From Planctomycetota bacterium (GTDB taxonomy: Bacteria; Planctomycetota; Phycisphaerae; WQYP01), in the NCBI GenBank assembly GCA_023489375.1, contig JAMDCX010000053.1, positions 1-22,187 of the forward strand: DNA of 22,187 nucleotides. Direction: 5' to 3'. Of this stretch, positions 8,309 through 15,572 are shown one piece after another. Made by a program: the position numbers and the translations under genes. Every line of letters begins with the position of its first letter. Position 1 is the stretch's first letter. Below the pieces are notes generated by a model. It had not been told where the DNA came from. It made no database searches and saw nothing but the letters and a program-made list of their open reading frames with translations.

Positions 8309-8449
8309 ACGGATACCGGCCCCCGCCAGACTTTGCGGTGCTGCAAGGGTGATATTCCACTGCCATACCAACATATAGTCATGGAGGCATAAGGCTTGAA
8401 TGGTTACCCGCTTCTAAAAGCGACTCTATTCACGATCAGCACTTTGGGT

Positions 8450-8455
8450 TATAGT
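8450..8455 (+). promoter_or_regulatory. -10 element placed for a leaderless methyltransferase mRNA
   Basis: TATAGT lies 7 bp before the ATG at 8463, so transcription would start at or within a base or so of the start codon. No ribosome-binding site precedes that ATG. The -35 region is weak (TATTCA at 8427-8432). Confidence 0.35.
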
Positions 8456-8462
8456 AATACTC

Positions 8463-9152
8463 ATGAGTGATTGCCAGGGTCATACCGATGATTATGAAAT
8501 GCTGCGTGCCGTTGAACGGACGTGTGCCACTGTGGAGCCGGCGAAAATCCGGCACAATCTGCTGTTTTTGCAAAAGTTTTTTAGGCATGGCACCCGCATT
8601 GCGTCGGTTTGGCCCTCAAGTCGGTTTATGGCCCGCGCCAGCATTCATCGGGCGGACTTCAGTTCGGCGCGTTGTATTGTGGAGTTAGGAGCCGGTACCG
8701 GGCCGATCACATCGGAAATTCTTAAGCGTTTGCGGGAGCCTACCCAATTTCTCGCCTTGGAACGCGATCCGGATTTTTTTACCGTGTTGCAGCAGCGCTT
8801 TCCGCGGCAAGCCAATGTTCGGATTCTGCGGGGGGATGTCGGCCATCTGGATACCATTTTAAGCGACCACGGTATTGCGCCCCAGGGGGTGGATTGTTTT
8901 GTCAGCGGCCTGGGCACACCGAGTCTTCCGGCGGCGGTGCGGCAACACCTGTTCGCGGCGGTGCGCAAGTATCTTCGTCCGGACGGCTTTTTCAGCAATA
9001 TCACAGAGGTGCCTTTTTACTACCTGCGATTCTACCGGTCGATATTTGAACATGTATCCTTTCAGTTTGTTACCCGTAATTTTCCCCCCGGCGGTGTATA
9101 TCACTGCCGAAATATCCGCGCTAACGCGGCAGAGTTGGCGGCGGGGCGGTAG
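8463..9152 (+). CDS. Class I SAM methyltransferase, PmtA (phospholipid N-methyltransferase)-like
   Basis: The 229-residue protein has a Rossmann methyltransferase core. Motif I is VELGAGTGPIT (73-83), the ribose-binding acidic residue is in ALERDP (98-103), and motif II is ILRGDVGHL (121-129). Upstream, SVWPSSRFMARA (48-59) is typical of the family that includes phospholipid N-methyltransferases and KsgA/Erm-like enzymes. Later, FVSGLGTPSLP and the C-terminal NFPPGGVYHCR support the PmtA-like assignment, which would methylate phosphatidylethanolamine at the membrane surface. The true substrate is inferred. There is no Shine-Dalgarno sequence before the ATG; a TATAGT box 7 bp upstream suggests a leaderless message. 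It follows tRNA-Leu by 351 bp and precedes an exported esterase. Confidence 0.82.
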   Translation: MSDCQGHTDDYEMLRAVERTCATVEPAKIRHNLLFLQKFFRHGTRIASVWPSSRFMARASIHRADFSSARCIVELGAGTGPITSEILKRLREPTQFLALERDPDFFTVLQQRFPRQANVRILRGDVGHLDTILSDHGIAPQGVDCFVSGLGTPSLPAAVRQHLFAAVRKYLRPDGFFSNITEVPFYYLRFYRSIFEHVSFQFVTRNFPPGGVYHCRNIRANAAELAAGR

Positions 9153-9217
9153 ACAACATCGTTCAACCGCACTTGCCAAAAATAAAGACATTTTTGCAAA
9201 TAATCATCGCCGGTATG

Positions 9218-9226
9218 TGCTATAGT
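9218..9226 (+). promoter_or_regulatory. Extended -10 promoter for the esterase/propeller gene
   Basis: TGCTATAGT is an extended -10 (TGn-TATAGT) about 100 bp upstream of the start codon. The -35 is poor, which extended -10 promoters tolerate. The leader between it and the gene contains GGCAAACC, but I see no full riboswitch. Confidence 0.4.
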
Positions 9227-9327
9227 CTCCACCTGGATTTCCAATCCGTGCGGCGAAAGTAACGCCCGGAATGAGACGACGTGCCAACCGGCAAACCATG
9301 CGGGTGCGATAACTAAGGAATTTCATC

Positions 9328-11154
9328 ATGCGTCATAAGAACGTCAAAATCAACAGTGGATTTCTTGCGGCCTTGCTGGTTGGTACGGTGGCCCTTTTTT
9401 TCGCTGCAGCACGCGGAGTTACCAAATTGTTGCCGCCCGGCCCGGCCTGGTGGGACAGTTATCCGCCGGCCAAAAATCTTCTGCCGCAGCCGGAGGTTCC
9501 CAAAGGCGTGATTTTTACATTTCCACTGAATAACTCCAAAATATTCCCCGGCACACAACGTAATATTCAGGTGTATATTCCCGCCGAATATACCGGTAAA
9601 AAACCCGCGTGCGTTTATGTGCGGCTGGATGCATTCGGCCCATGGTCGTTCGCGACGTTCAACAATCTTATTTACAAGAAGGAAATACCTATCACCATCG
9701 GTATTGGATTGCCGGCCGGGGTAACACCATCGGTGCCGGCTAATACCAGCCAGCGTTTTGAACGCAGTTATGAATTTGACGCCCTCAATGACAATGTTGG
9801 TCGATTTATCATCCAGGAAGTATTACCTGCTGTGGAACGGCGGCGTACGCCTTCCGGCCTGCCGATTCTGCTAACTAAAAATCCGAATCATTGCGCTATC
9901 ATGGGCGGCAGCTCCGGCGGCACCGCGGCTTTTACCGTGGCCTGGGACAATCCTAACGTATTTCGCCGTGTACTAATCTACAATGGAACATTTGTAGATA
10001 TGCGTGGTGCGGAAGACTACCCCTCCCTGGTGCGTAAAACCGTTCCCGAACCGCTGCGGGTTTTCATGGGGGATGGGTGCCATGATGAATGGTGGCCGGG
10101 CGCCGAAATGGGTAACTGGTGGCTCAATTCACGGGCTATGGAAAGCGCTCTGAAATTCGCCGGCTATCAGGTCCACCATATCTGGGGTTATAACACGCAT
10201 AGCGGAGCCTTGGCGGCGTGGACTTACCCAAAGGCTCTGCGTTGGCTGTGGCAGGGGCGGCACCCCCGACCGATTACCGCCGGCATTTCCGGCAACCCTG
10301 TGCTCAAGCAAATCTATCGGCCCTCGCAACACTGGCAAAGAGTTTTTTCCAATTCCGCTGGCCTCGGCAATCTGGCCTGTAACAGCCGGGGACAGGTTTT
10401 CGTCCAGAGTCCGGCTACTGGAAAAATTTTCCGCGTCAGTCAGAATACCGTTCAGCTGTACGCTGCGATTCATCCCGGCCACGGAGGGATGGCTGTGGGG
10501 CCGGGCGGACACCTCTACACGCTTAATGCGGCACGGGGAGATATTACTGAGATCAACTCGCACGGCCAAACCCGGATCATTGCCACAGGGGTGCGGGGAA
10601 ACAATCTGTGTGTCATGCCAAATGGCAATATTTATGTTACGGATACCGCAGCCGGAACGTTGTGGTTGGTGAACCGTCAAGGTAAGGTTTTAGAAGTGGC
10701 CCATGGTCTCAACGGCCCCACCGGTGTGGCTCCCATCCCGGATGATCACTGGCTATGCGTAGCGGAAGGCACCAGTCATTATGCCATGAGCTACCGAATA
10801 GAGCCTGATGGAACATTGCGTTATGGCATTCCATTTTATTGGATGTACCAGCCGGGTTTGGCCGCTAACAGCGGTGTAGGTCAGTTGTGTTTTGATCGCG
10901 GCGGATTTTTATATGCCGCTACGCGAATGGGCGTGCAGGTACTTGATCAGGCCAACGGTTTTTGTACCGCTATTTTACCGATCCCCCGTGGGTATAGCCG
11001 ACGGATTACCGGAATTTGCTTTGGCGGCGAAGGTTTTCATACGCTTTATGTTACTACCGCTCATAGTCTATATGCCCGAAAAATGAAATCCCAGGGGGCA
11101 ATCGTGAGCCGGGTTGGCAAAGCGTTGCCGCGGATGAAAATTCCATGGCATTAA
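9328..11154 (+). CDS. Exported esterase (Fes/IroE-like) fused to an SMP-30-type beta-propeller
   Basis: The 608-residue protein starts with an export signal or membrane anchor (hydrophobic residues 12-27). Residues about 60-310 form an alpha/beta-hydrolase of the esterase-D/enterochelin-esterase type: nucleophile in MGGSSGGTAA (Ser196), probable acid in GDGCHDEWW (Asp249 or Asp253) and His291 in YNTHSGALAAW. Residues about 335-595 carry repeated blades such as VGPGGHLYTLN, VMPNGNIYVTD, CFDRGGFLYAAT and HTLYVTT, as in SMP-30/gluconolactonase propellers. It probably acts outside the cytoplasm on an ester or lactone, perhaps from plant or polysaccharide material; the substrate is inference. AAGGAA lies 7 nt before the ATG. 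The gene stands alone, with long non-coding DNA after it. Confidence 0.87.
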   Translation: MRHKNVKINSGFLAALLVGTVALFFAAARGVTKLLPPGPAWWDSYPPAKNLLPQPEVPKGVIFTFPLNNSKIFPGTQRNIQVYIPAEYTGKKPACVYVRLDAFGPWSFATFNNLIYKKEIPITIGIGLPAGVTPSVPANTSQRFERSYEFDALNDNVGRFIIQEVLPAVERRRTPSGLPILLTKNPNHCAIMGGSSGGTAAFTVAWDNPNVFRRVLIYNGTFVDMRGAEDYPSLVRKTVPEPLRVFMGDGCHDEWWPGAEMGNWWLNSRAMESALKFAGYQVHHIWGYNTHSGALAAWTYPKALRWLWQGRHPRPITAGISGNPVLKQIYRPSQHWQRVFSNSAGLGNLACNSRGQVFVQSPATGKIFRVSQNTVQLYAAIHPGHGGMAVGPGGHLYTLNAARGDITEINSHGQTRIIATGVRGNNLCVMPNGNIYVTDTAAGTLWLVNRQGKVLEVAHGLNGPTGVAPIPDDHWLCVAEGTSHYAMSYRIEPDGTLRYGIPFYWMYQPGLAANSGVGQLCFDRGGFLYAATRMGVQVLDQANGFCTAILPIPRGYSRRITGICFGGEGFHTLYVTTAHSLYARKMKSQGAIVSRVGKALPRMKIPWH

Positions 11155-11183
11155 CCCGGCACGCGGATGTCAACATTTCTTTT

Positions 11184-11499
11184 GTAACCGTTCTCACCGC
11201 ATAACCACTAATATCGCCTGCTCTGCAGTCACGCAGCTATATGTAATGAATAATGAGTAATGAAACGGCCTTAATGAGACGTTACGCTGCGCTCCAGTTA
11301 AAAGCGTCGGAGTCGCAATGATTTTTTGTTCGTTGTTCGTTGATTATTATCCCACAGCGGCACATAAATGTGCCGGCCAACTTTTTCCGGTGGGATAAAC
11401 CCACCGACTCGCACCTTCGTCCCCCATCCTAACTCCTAACTCCAACTCCTATGTTCTATTCCTTATTCATTGTTTATTATTCACTTGTATGATGATTTC
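11184..11499 (+). repeat. Structured non-coding repeat, copy 1
   Basis: It is homologous to 18786-19089 in the same orientation, with long identical stretches such as TTAAAAGCGTCGGAGT and GGCACATAAATGTGCC. It starts with GTAACCGTTCTCACCG, resembling the transposon-like ends elsewhere in the window. Structural parts are heptamers TAATGAA/TAATGAG/TAATGAA at 11244-11264, the hairpin GGCACAT-AA-ATGTGCC at 11359-11374, the hairpin CGGTGGG-ATAAA-CCCACCG at 11388-11406, and a heptamer array at 11427-11482. The right end is less clear than in copy 2. Confidence 0.8.
11427..11482. repeat. Degenerate heptamer array inside repeat copy 1
   Basis: Eight 7-bp units can be read: TCCTAAC, TCCTAAC, TCCAACT, CCTATGT, TCTATTC, CTTATTC, ATTGTTT, ATTATTC. 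The homologous place in copy 2 has a heptamer array with different units (19024-19072), sharing only ATTGTTT and similar last units. Confidence 0.6.
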
Positions 11500-11670
11500 T
11501 CGCGGAGGGAACCGTAAATAGTTTCCTCAGACACAGCATACCTGAGTGTAAAAACGGTTATAAATTCCAGTAACCGTTAAAGGCGTTATACATACATTAC
11601 TATATGTCTGCATGAATATGGAATATTATCCTTGCGGCACCGCAACGCTTTGCGGTAGTTGGCATCCTTT

Positions 11671-11712
11671 CTCAAATCTCAAATCCTAAATCTTAAATCT
11701 CAAATTTCAAAT
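11671..11712. repeat. Heptamer tandem array, six units
   Basis: Units are CTCAAAT, CTCAAAT, CCTAAAT, CTTAAAT, CTCAAAT and TTCAAAT, with a strict 7-bp period. It is non-coding, between repeat copy 1 and the mraZ promoter. Confidence 0.8.
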
Positions 11713-11972
11713 CACTGATACTCCGTGGGGCATGGTGATTATCCACGGCCATGGTCTCGATTACGCGTAGTCGTGAATGGTTAGGAATTTTTGGCAAAGC
11801 ATGGTTGATGGTGGAAAAAAGTGGTAAATTTATAAAAATTTTTAGAATATTTTTTATCGGCTAAAATATCAACTAATTGTGTTAGTATTTGATTTATATC
11901 TATTAGTAGTGGTATGTGGAATTTTATTGACCTTGCAATCCCATTGCCGCCCATGATTTGGAGCAATTTCCC

Positions 11973-12000
11973 TTGACTAAACTGAAAGTTATTGTATGAT
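11973..12000 (+). promoter_or_regulatory. Sigma70-type promoter for mraZ
   Basis: TTGACT (11973-11978), a 16-bp spacer and TATGAT (11995-12000) make a near-consensus promoter about 50 bp before the mraZ ATG. I do not see the tandem TGGGN repeats that MraZ binds in E. coli, so autoregulation is not evident here. Confidence 0.65.
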
Positions 12001-12051
12001 TCTAGCCGATGAGTGTAGAAGTAGATAGCTTTGGAAGGTCTGGCGTTTAAG

Positions 12052-12546
12052 ATGCAATTGTGTGACGCATTTGATCATGTCATCGACGGAAAAAATCGCA
12101 TGGCGATTCCCTCTTCGCACCGCCAGGAAATTCCTGAATCGCCGACGGGCAAAAAAAAACTATATGCGCGACCTATTATACAAGTTACAGCCAATGGTGA
12201 CAAAAGACGTTTTATCGAATTGATACCGGAACCAATTTTTATTGCTTTGGCGCAGAAGGAATCGCAAGAGGACAGCTTGGAATTATCCATGGAAGAGCAG
12301 GATCGGCGAAGAGGTTTATTTGCCGGCGTCAAACGCCTGGAAATTGATGACCAGGGACGCGTCGTCATGCCGGATGATTTTCTTGATCGTCCGGAAAATA
12401 AATCGGATCAGAAAAATTATCGAACTGCTGTGAATATTTTAGGCCGTGAGGTTGTGGTTGCGGGCGTTGGCAACAGGATGGAGGTATGGAACGCGGAGGA
12501 ATATCATCGCCGTTTTGATGGTGTCGGGAAGGCCCGGACGACGTAA
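12052..12546 (+). CDS. mraZ: MraZ, transcriptional regulator of the division/cell-wall cluster
   Basis: MraZ is a DNA-binding protein of the SpoVT-AbrB fold that represses the dcw operon in other bacteria. Both copies of the half-motif are visible: AFDHVIDGKNRMAIPSSHR near the N-terminus (residues about 6-24) and VKRLEIDDQGRVVMPDDFLD in the second half (about 92-111). The 164-residue length is slightly above the usual 145-150, with the extra residues in a charged middle segment and a longer second half. I choose the ATG at 12052; a TTG 7 codons earlier (12031) is less likely because family similarity begins after the ATG. GGAAGG lies 13 nt upstream. It precedes rsmH, as in most bacteria, but with an unusual 361-bp gap. 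Confidence 0.88.
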   Translation: MQLCDAFDHVIDGKNRMAIPSSHRQEIPESPTGKKKLYARPIIQVTANGDKRRFIELIPEPIFIALAQKESQEDSLELSMEEQDRRRGLFAGVKRLEIDDQGRVVMPDDFLDRPENKSDQKNYRTAVNILGREVVVAGVGNRMEVWNAEEYHRRFDGVGKARTT

Positions 12547-12907
12547 AAAATACCAGGAGATCTGTTGTATCGCCAGGGATTGGCGGTAATGGAACTCCAC
12601 ATACATGGACCGTGTGTATAGCTTCGATTTCCGACAATCACATGGATGCGATGAGTATGGAAGTCAACATAAGGGCGAATAGCGAAACCGGCACTTCACG
12701 GATGAAGTGCCGGTTCCGCCGCCTGAGAATAATGGCCAGGCAACCGGACCGGAGGTTCGGTATCGGCACGCCACCAACTTAAAGGATTGAGTCTGTGGTG
12801 CCGTTAGTCTTCATGGATGAACGGGCCTGGGCCATGGAAGGTATGGCGGGGACATGTACCGGCCAGTCATGTTCCCGTCTTTTTGATTTGCCCGGCGACC
12901 CTGGCGA
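12547..12907. other. Long mraZ-rsmH intergenic region
   Basis: These 361 bp contain no gene I can support. It is unusual for these two genes to be this far apart. It contains a strong stem-loop at 12686-12715. Downstream of that lies GC-rich sequence with further self-complementary pieces such as CCGGACCGGAGGTTCGG, but no recognised RNA family. Confidence 0.5.
12686..12715 (+). promoter_or_regulatory. 13-bp perfect stem-loop in the rsmH leader
   Basis: AACCGGCACTTCA pairs perfectly with TGAAGTGCCGGTT around the loop CGGA. No T-run follows, so it is not an ordinary terminator. The apical ACGGAT matches the ANGGA core that CsrA/RsmA prefers in hairpin loops. A regulatory role on rsmH is inference. 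Confidence 0.55.
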
Positions 12908-13870
12908 ATGCCTGAGTCGCTTTTAATGTTGTTGCCTTGGGAGCACCGGCGTAAGCCGCTGTTGCAGATGGACACGCCGCAACATGGTCATGTTCCGGTA
13001 CTGCTGCCGCAAGTTATAGAATTGCTGGCGCCGCAGCCGGGTGACATGGTGTTGGATTGCACCATTGGCCGCGGAGGTCACGCTTTGGCCATAGCCGAAA
13101 AAATTGGCGCTTCCGGTACACTTGTGGGGCTGGATGTGGACCCGGATAATCTCTCTTTCGCCCGACAACGACTGGAAAAATCCGGCCCAGTGTGCCGATT
13201 TTTTCAGGCCAATTTTGCCCGGCTGTCCGAAGTCCTGGCCGTAGCCAAAATTCCCGCGCTGGCGGTGATCCTGGCCGATCTGGGTGTTTCGACCAATCAG
13301 ATATTGTCCAGCCGCCACGGCTTGAGCTTCAGTCATGACGGGCCCCTGGATATGAGATTGGATCCGGAACTGGATCGCACGGCGGCGGATATGGTCAATC
13401 ATCTACCAGAAAAAACGCTGGCGGATGTGTTGTACAATAATGGCGATGAGCGTTATTCAAGGCGTATTGCGAGGACCCTTGTACGGGCGCGTAAAACGAA
13501 GGCCATTACCACTACGGCTGAACTGGCGCAACTTGTGCGTTCCTGTCTGCCTCATGCGCGTTCAGGCGCAATTGACCCCGCCACCCGCACGTTTCAAGCG
13601 TTACGAATGGAAGTGAATCATGAGTTGGAAAATCTGACGGAATTGTTGAAGGCGGCTCCCCGTTGGCTCCGGCCGGGTGGGCGCATCGGCATTATCAGTT
13701 TTCATTCGGGAGAGGATCGATTGGTAAAACAGGCTTTTCGAAACTGGGCTGCGGATGGGCGCTTTAACGTATTAACCCCCAAGCCCGTGGTCCCTACGGA
13801 ACTGGAAATGGCTTCCAATCCACGGAGCCGAAGCGCTAAAATGCGGGTTGCTCGTATGCGGATGGAATAA
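12908..13870 (+). CDS. rsmH: 16S rRNA (cytosine-1402-N4)-methyltransferase RsmH
   Basis: RsmH methylates the N4 of C1402 in the ribosomal P site using SAM. Visible motifs are GHVPVLLPQVIELL near the N-terminus, the SAM-binding DCTIGRGGHAL (about residues 50-60), VGLDVDPDNL, ILADLGVSTNQI with the following GLSFSHDGPLDMR, RTFQALRMEVNHEL and the C-terminal GIISFHSGEDRLVKQAF. The length is 320 residues from 12908, or 300 from the in-frame ATG at 12968, which sits closer to the usual family start; neither has a clear ribosome-binding site. It follows mraZ, in the order of the dcw cluster, but no ftsL, ftsI or mur gene follows. Confidence 0.94.
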   Translation: MPESLLMLLPWEHRRKPLLQMDTPQHGHVPVLLPQVIELLAPQPGDMVLDCTIGRGGHALAIAEKIGASGTLVGLDVDPDNLSFARQRLEKSGPVCRFFQANFARLSEVLAVAKIPALAVILADLGVSTNQILSSRHGLSFSHDGPLDMRLDPELDRTAADMVNHLPEKTLADVLYNNGDERYSRRIARTLVRARKTKAITTTAELAQLVRSCLPHARSGAIDPATRTFQALRMEVNHELENLTELLKAAPRWLRPGGRIGIISFHSGEDRLVKQAFRNWAADGRFNVLTPKPVVPTELEMASNPRSRSAKMRVARMRME

Positions 13871-13941
13871 AAATATTGCACATGAGGTGATCGTGTAAAC
13901 GATCTTGCCCTCAACTGCACTTTATGGGAGGTTATCATAAT

Positions 13942-14811
13942 ATGAACCGCGAAACAAAAATTGGTCTGGTTACAGGTGTGACGCTCATTGTGCTCATTGG
14001 CGCAATGTTATCGAGCTATCTAAGCTCTCCACGGCGTCACATCGGAGATTTGTCTTCTGTCGGTCAGGGACGTCAATTGCGGCAGCAGATCAGTAATCCG
14101 GTGGGCATTGCCCAGGTTCCGGTGGTGAACAATCCGTCGGCATCGAAGGCTGTCACTGTGACAACGCAGCGACTCGCGGCCTATACGCAACCGGCTGCCC
14201 CCTACAATCAAGTTACGCAACTGCCTTATGGCTTATCCGCTTCCAGCAACACCGTTAATGCGCCAAATACCCCCACTGTGAATCCGGTAGTCATTCCGGT
14301 GGCCGTGAAGCCGATTCCTGCGCCCGGTCCAATGCCGACCACAACCAATATTCCGGTAACTGCCTCCGCAGCTAGATATACCGTACGCCCCGGTGACACT
14401 CTGGATAAAATTGCCTGGCATTTTTATCACGATAGTGGTCCCTTGGCGGTACGGCGGATTGTCGATGCCAACCGTGGCACGATGACCAGTGCACAGGCGA
14501 TTCTCCGTGTTGGTGAAACATTGAACATTCCGGCCGCCAATACGCCAGCGGCTTCCAGTCTATTGACCATGGTCGCGTTAACGAAGAGTACAGCCTTTAC
14601 CAGCCACCGCTATAAGCGTAATACCAGTGCTCCCACGGCCGATTCGGTTCGGATGCGGACTTACCGCGTGCAAAATGGTGATACTTTATGGAGTATTGCC
14701 AGAAAGACTATGGGGGCAGCCACAGAATCCAATGTGCAGCGCATTATGGCGTTGAATCACATCCACAATGCGCGGACCATAGCCATCGGTCAGATACTCA
14801 ATATTCCATAA
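13942..14811 (+). CDS. Membrane-anchored double-LysM protein
   Basis: The 289-residue protein has an N-terminal transmembrane segment (residues about 7-27, IGLVTGVTLIVLIGAMLSSY), then a Pro/Thr/Val-rich linker, then two LysM domains: YTVRPGDTLDKIAWHF...ILRVGETLNIP (about 146-197) and YRVQNGDTLWSIARKT...IAIGQILNIP (about 239-289). LysM binds N-acetylglucosamine polymers such as peptidoglycan, so it probably anchors or senses the wall from the membrane. The start at 13942 has GGGAGG 10 nt upstream; an ATG at 13924 lies before that site. It is 71 bp after rsmH, where ftsL normally sits, with a small hairpin (GATCGT/ACGATC, 13889-13904) in between. It ends exactly with the second LysM. Confidence 0.85.
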   Translation: MNRETKIGLVTGVTLIVLIGAMLSSYLSSPRRHIGDLSSVGQGRQLRQQISNPVGIAQVPVVNNPSASKAVTVTTQRLAAYTQPAAPYNQVTQLPYGLSASSNTVNAPNTPTVNPVVIPVAVKPIPAPGPMPTTTNIPVTASAARYTVRPGDTLDKIAWHFYHDSGPLAVRRIVDANRGTMTSAQAILRVGETLNIPAANTPAASSLLTMVALTKSTAFTSHRYKRNTSAPTADSVRMRTYRVQNGDTLWSIARKTMGAATESNVQRIMALNHIHNARTIAIGQILNIP

Positions 14812-14904
14812 ACCGTTACTGGTGCGTTGTAAACGAATGTCAGGGCAATACTGATACAAACTTTCACCTTTTGTGCAACATACTACTGGATACCATACTT
14901 TTGC

Positions 14905-15026
14905 GTAACCGTTCACGGTCATGTCGACGGGCCAGAATTGCCGCGGTTTTGACATAGCCCAAAGGGTGGGAATCCCTTGTGGCGCATGCTTCCAGCCTGC
15001 CCAGTTGTCCCTTCGTGAACGGTTAC
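14905..15026. mobile_element. 122-bp MITE with 8-bp target duplication, IS66-like ends
   Basis: Perfect 12-bp terminal inverted repeats, GTAACCGTTCAC (14905-14916) and its complement (15015-15026), are flanked on both sides by ACTTTTGC (14897-14904 and 15027-15034). This is direct evidence of a transposition event. Ends beginning GTAA with 8-bp duplications are characteristic of the IS66 family, so an IS66-type transposase is the likely mobiliser (inference). The interior is non-coding, with a small AAGGG/CCCTT hairpin. Because the duplication is perfect, the insertion is probably fairly recent. Confidence 0.88.
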
Positions 15027-15430
15027 ACTTTTGCTTATGATTTAAACAGGCTCCTTCACATAAATGAAATATTGTATTGCTACGTCCCAAAGTGTGGATA
15101 AAAGGTGGCCAAAATACCTGGCCGCATGGTGCGGCCTGAAATTATACTGCATACGGCTATTAATGAGCCATTCTGATATACATTATACCTCTAAAATCAG
15201 CACTTTCCCGCATATTCCACGTCTCCCCTTGTATCATTAGAAGCCGCGTTGAATATATGTCATTCAAAACAATAACTGTCTACAACGCATCCATGGTACT
15301 GCTAAGTCAACAACCCCTTGAGGACGACGGCGGGCGAGACACCCGCGATCCCAGAATACTTTTGGCTTTGGCCCCAAAATACGGCCGCACCCCGGCCGCA
15401 TCCCCTTGAATGCAAAATATAAAAGAACGC

Positions 15431-15458
15431 TTGCAATTCTAAATTGAGGTGTTATTAT
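15431..15458 (+). promoter_or_regulatory. Sigma70-type promoter for the zinc-ribbon gene
   Basis: TTGCAA (15431-15436), a 16-bp spacer and TATTAT (15453-15458) lie about 115 bp before the start codon at 15573. Confidence 0.5.
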
Positions 15459-15572
15459 AAAAGAGCCTGTGGGCAGTAGCGCCCGAGTTCGAGGTTGGCT
15501 GAAGCCATTCCCGCACCGCCCATCGCTAGTTACTCTATTCCTCCAGTTCTGGTATACCCAGGGAGCACTCGT

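Larger units (their letters stand above)
8112..8462. other. Non-coding gap with a possible repeat element (8179-8406)
   Basis: I see no gene in these 351 bp. The segment 8179-8406 begins with GTAACTATTTAC and ends with TTGAATGGTTAC, which resemble in inverted orientation the ends of the repeat elements at 14905 and 18786. The 8-bp flanks do not match, so I cannot claim an insertion. A small hairpin, GCGGGT/ACCCGC, lies just inside the left end. A heptamer array occupies 8281-8308. Confidence 0.4.
11155..12051. other. 0.9-kb non-coding region upstream of mraZ, rich in repeats
   Basis: No credible gene lies here; a 61-codon minus-strand ORF at 11781-11966 has AT-driven composition and no support. 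The region holds copy 1 of the structured repeat (11184-11499), a second run with GTAACCGTTAA at 11570 and GTGAATGGTTAG at 11773-11784, a six-unit heptamer array (11671-11712), an AT-rich stretch (11810-11930) and a strong promoter for mraZ (11973-12000). Confidence 0.7.
14812..15572. other. Non-coding region with a MITE and the promoter of the zinc-ribbon gene
   Basis: No gene is visible in these 761 bp. It holds the 122-bp element at 14905-15026, GC-rich inverted pieces (GGCCGCATGGTGCGGCC near 15120; GGCCGCACCCCGGCCGC near 15380), and a promoter at 15431-15458. A long antisense ORF covering 15264-15908 is a shadow of low-complexity coding sequence. Confidence 0.6.

Noticed and set aside
9237..9327. 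Possible cyclic-di-GMP riboswitch in the esterase leader (GGCAAACC)
   Set aside because: Only the short core is present; the other conserved blocks and stems of the GEMM family are not readable.
11671..11712. CRISPR-like array
   Set aside because: The period is 7 bp with no spacers, so it is a simple tandem array.
11781..11966. 61-codon minus-strand ORF in the AT-rich region before mraZ
   Set aside because: No ribosome-binding site, no recognisable pattern, and the composition is AT-driven.
12547..12907. RNase P RNA or tmRNA in the mraZ-rsmH gap
   Set aside because: The conserved cores of these RNAs are absent; only a single strong hairpin and GC-rich sequence are seen.
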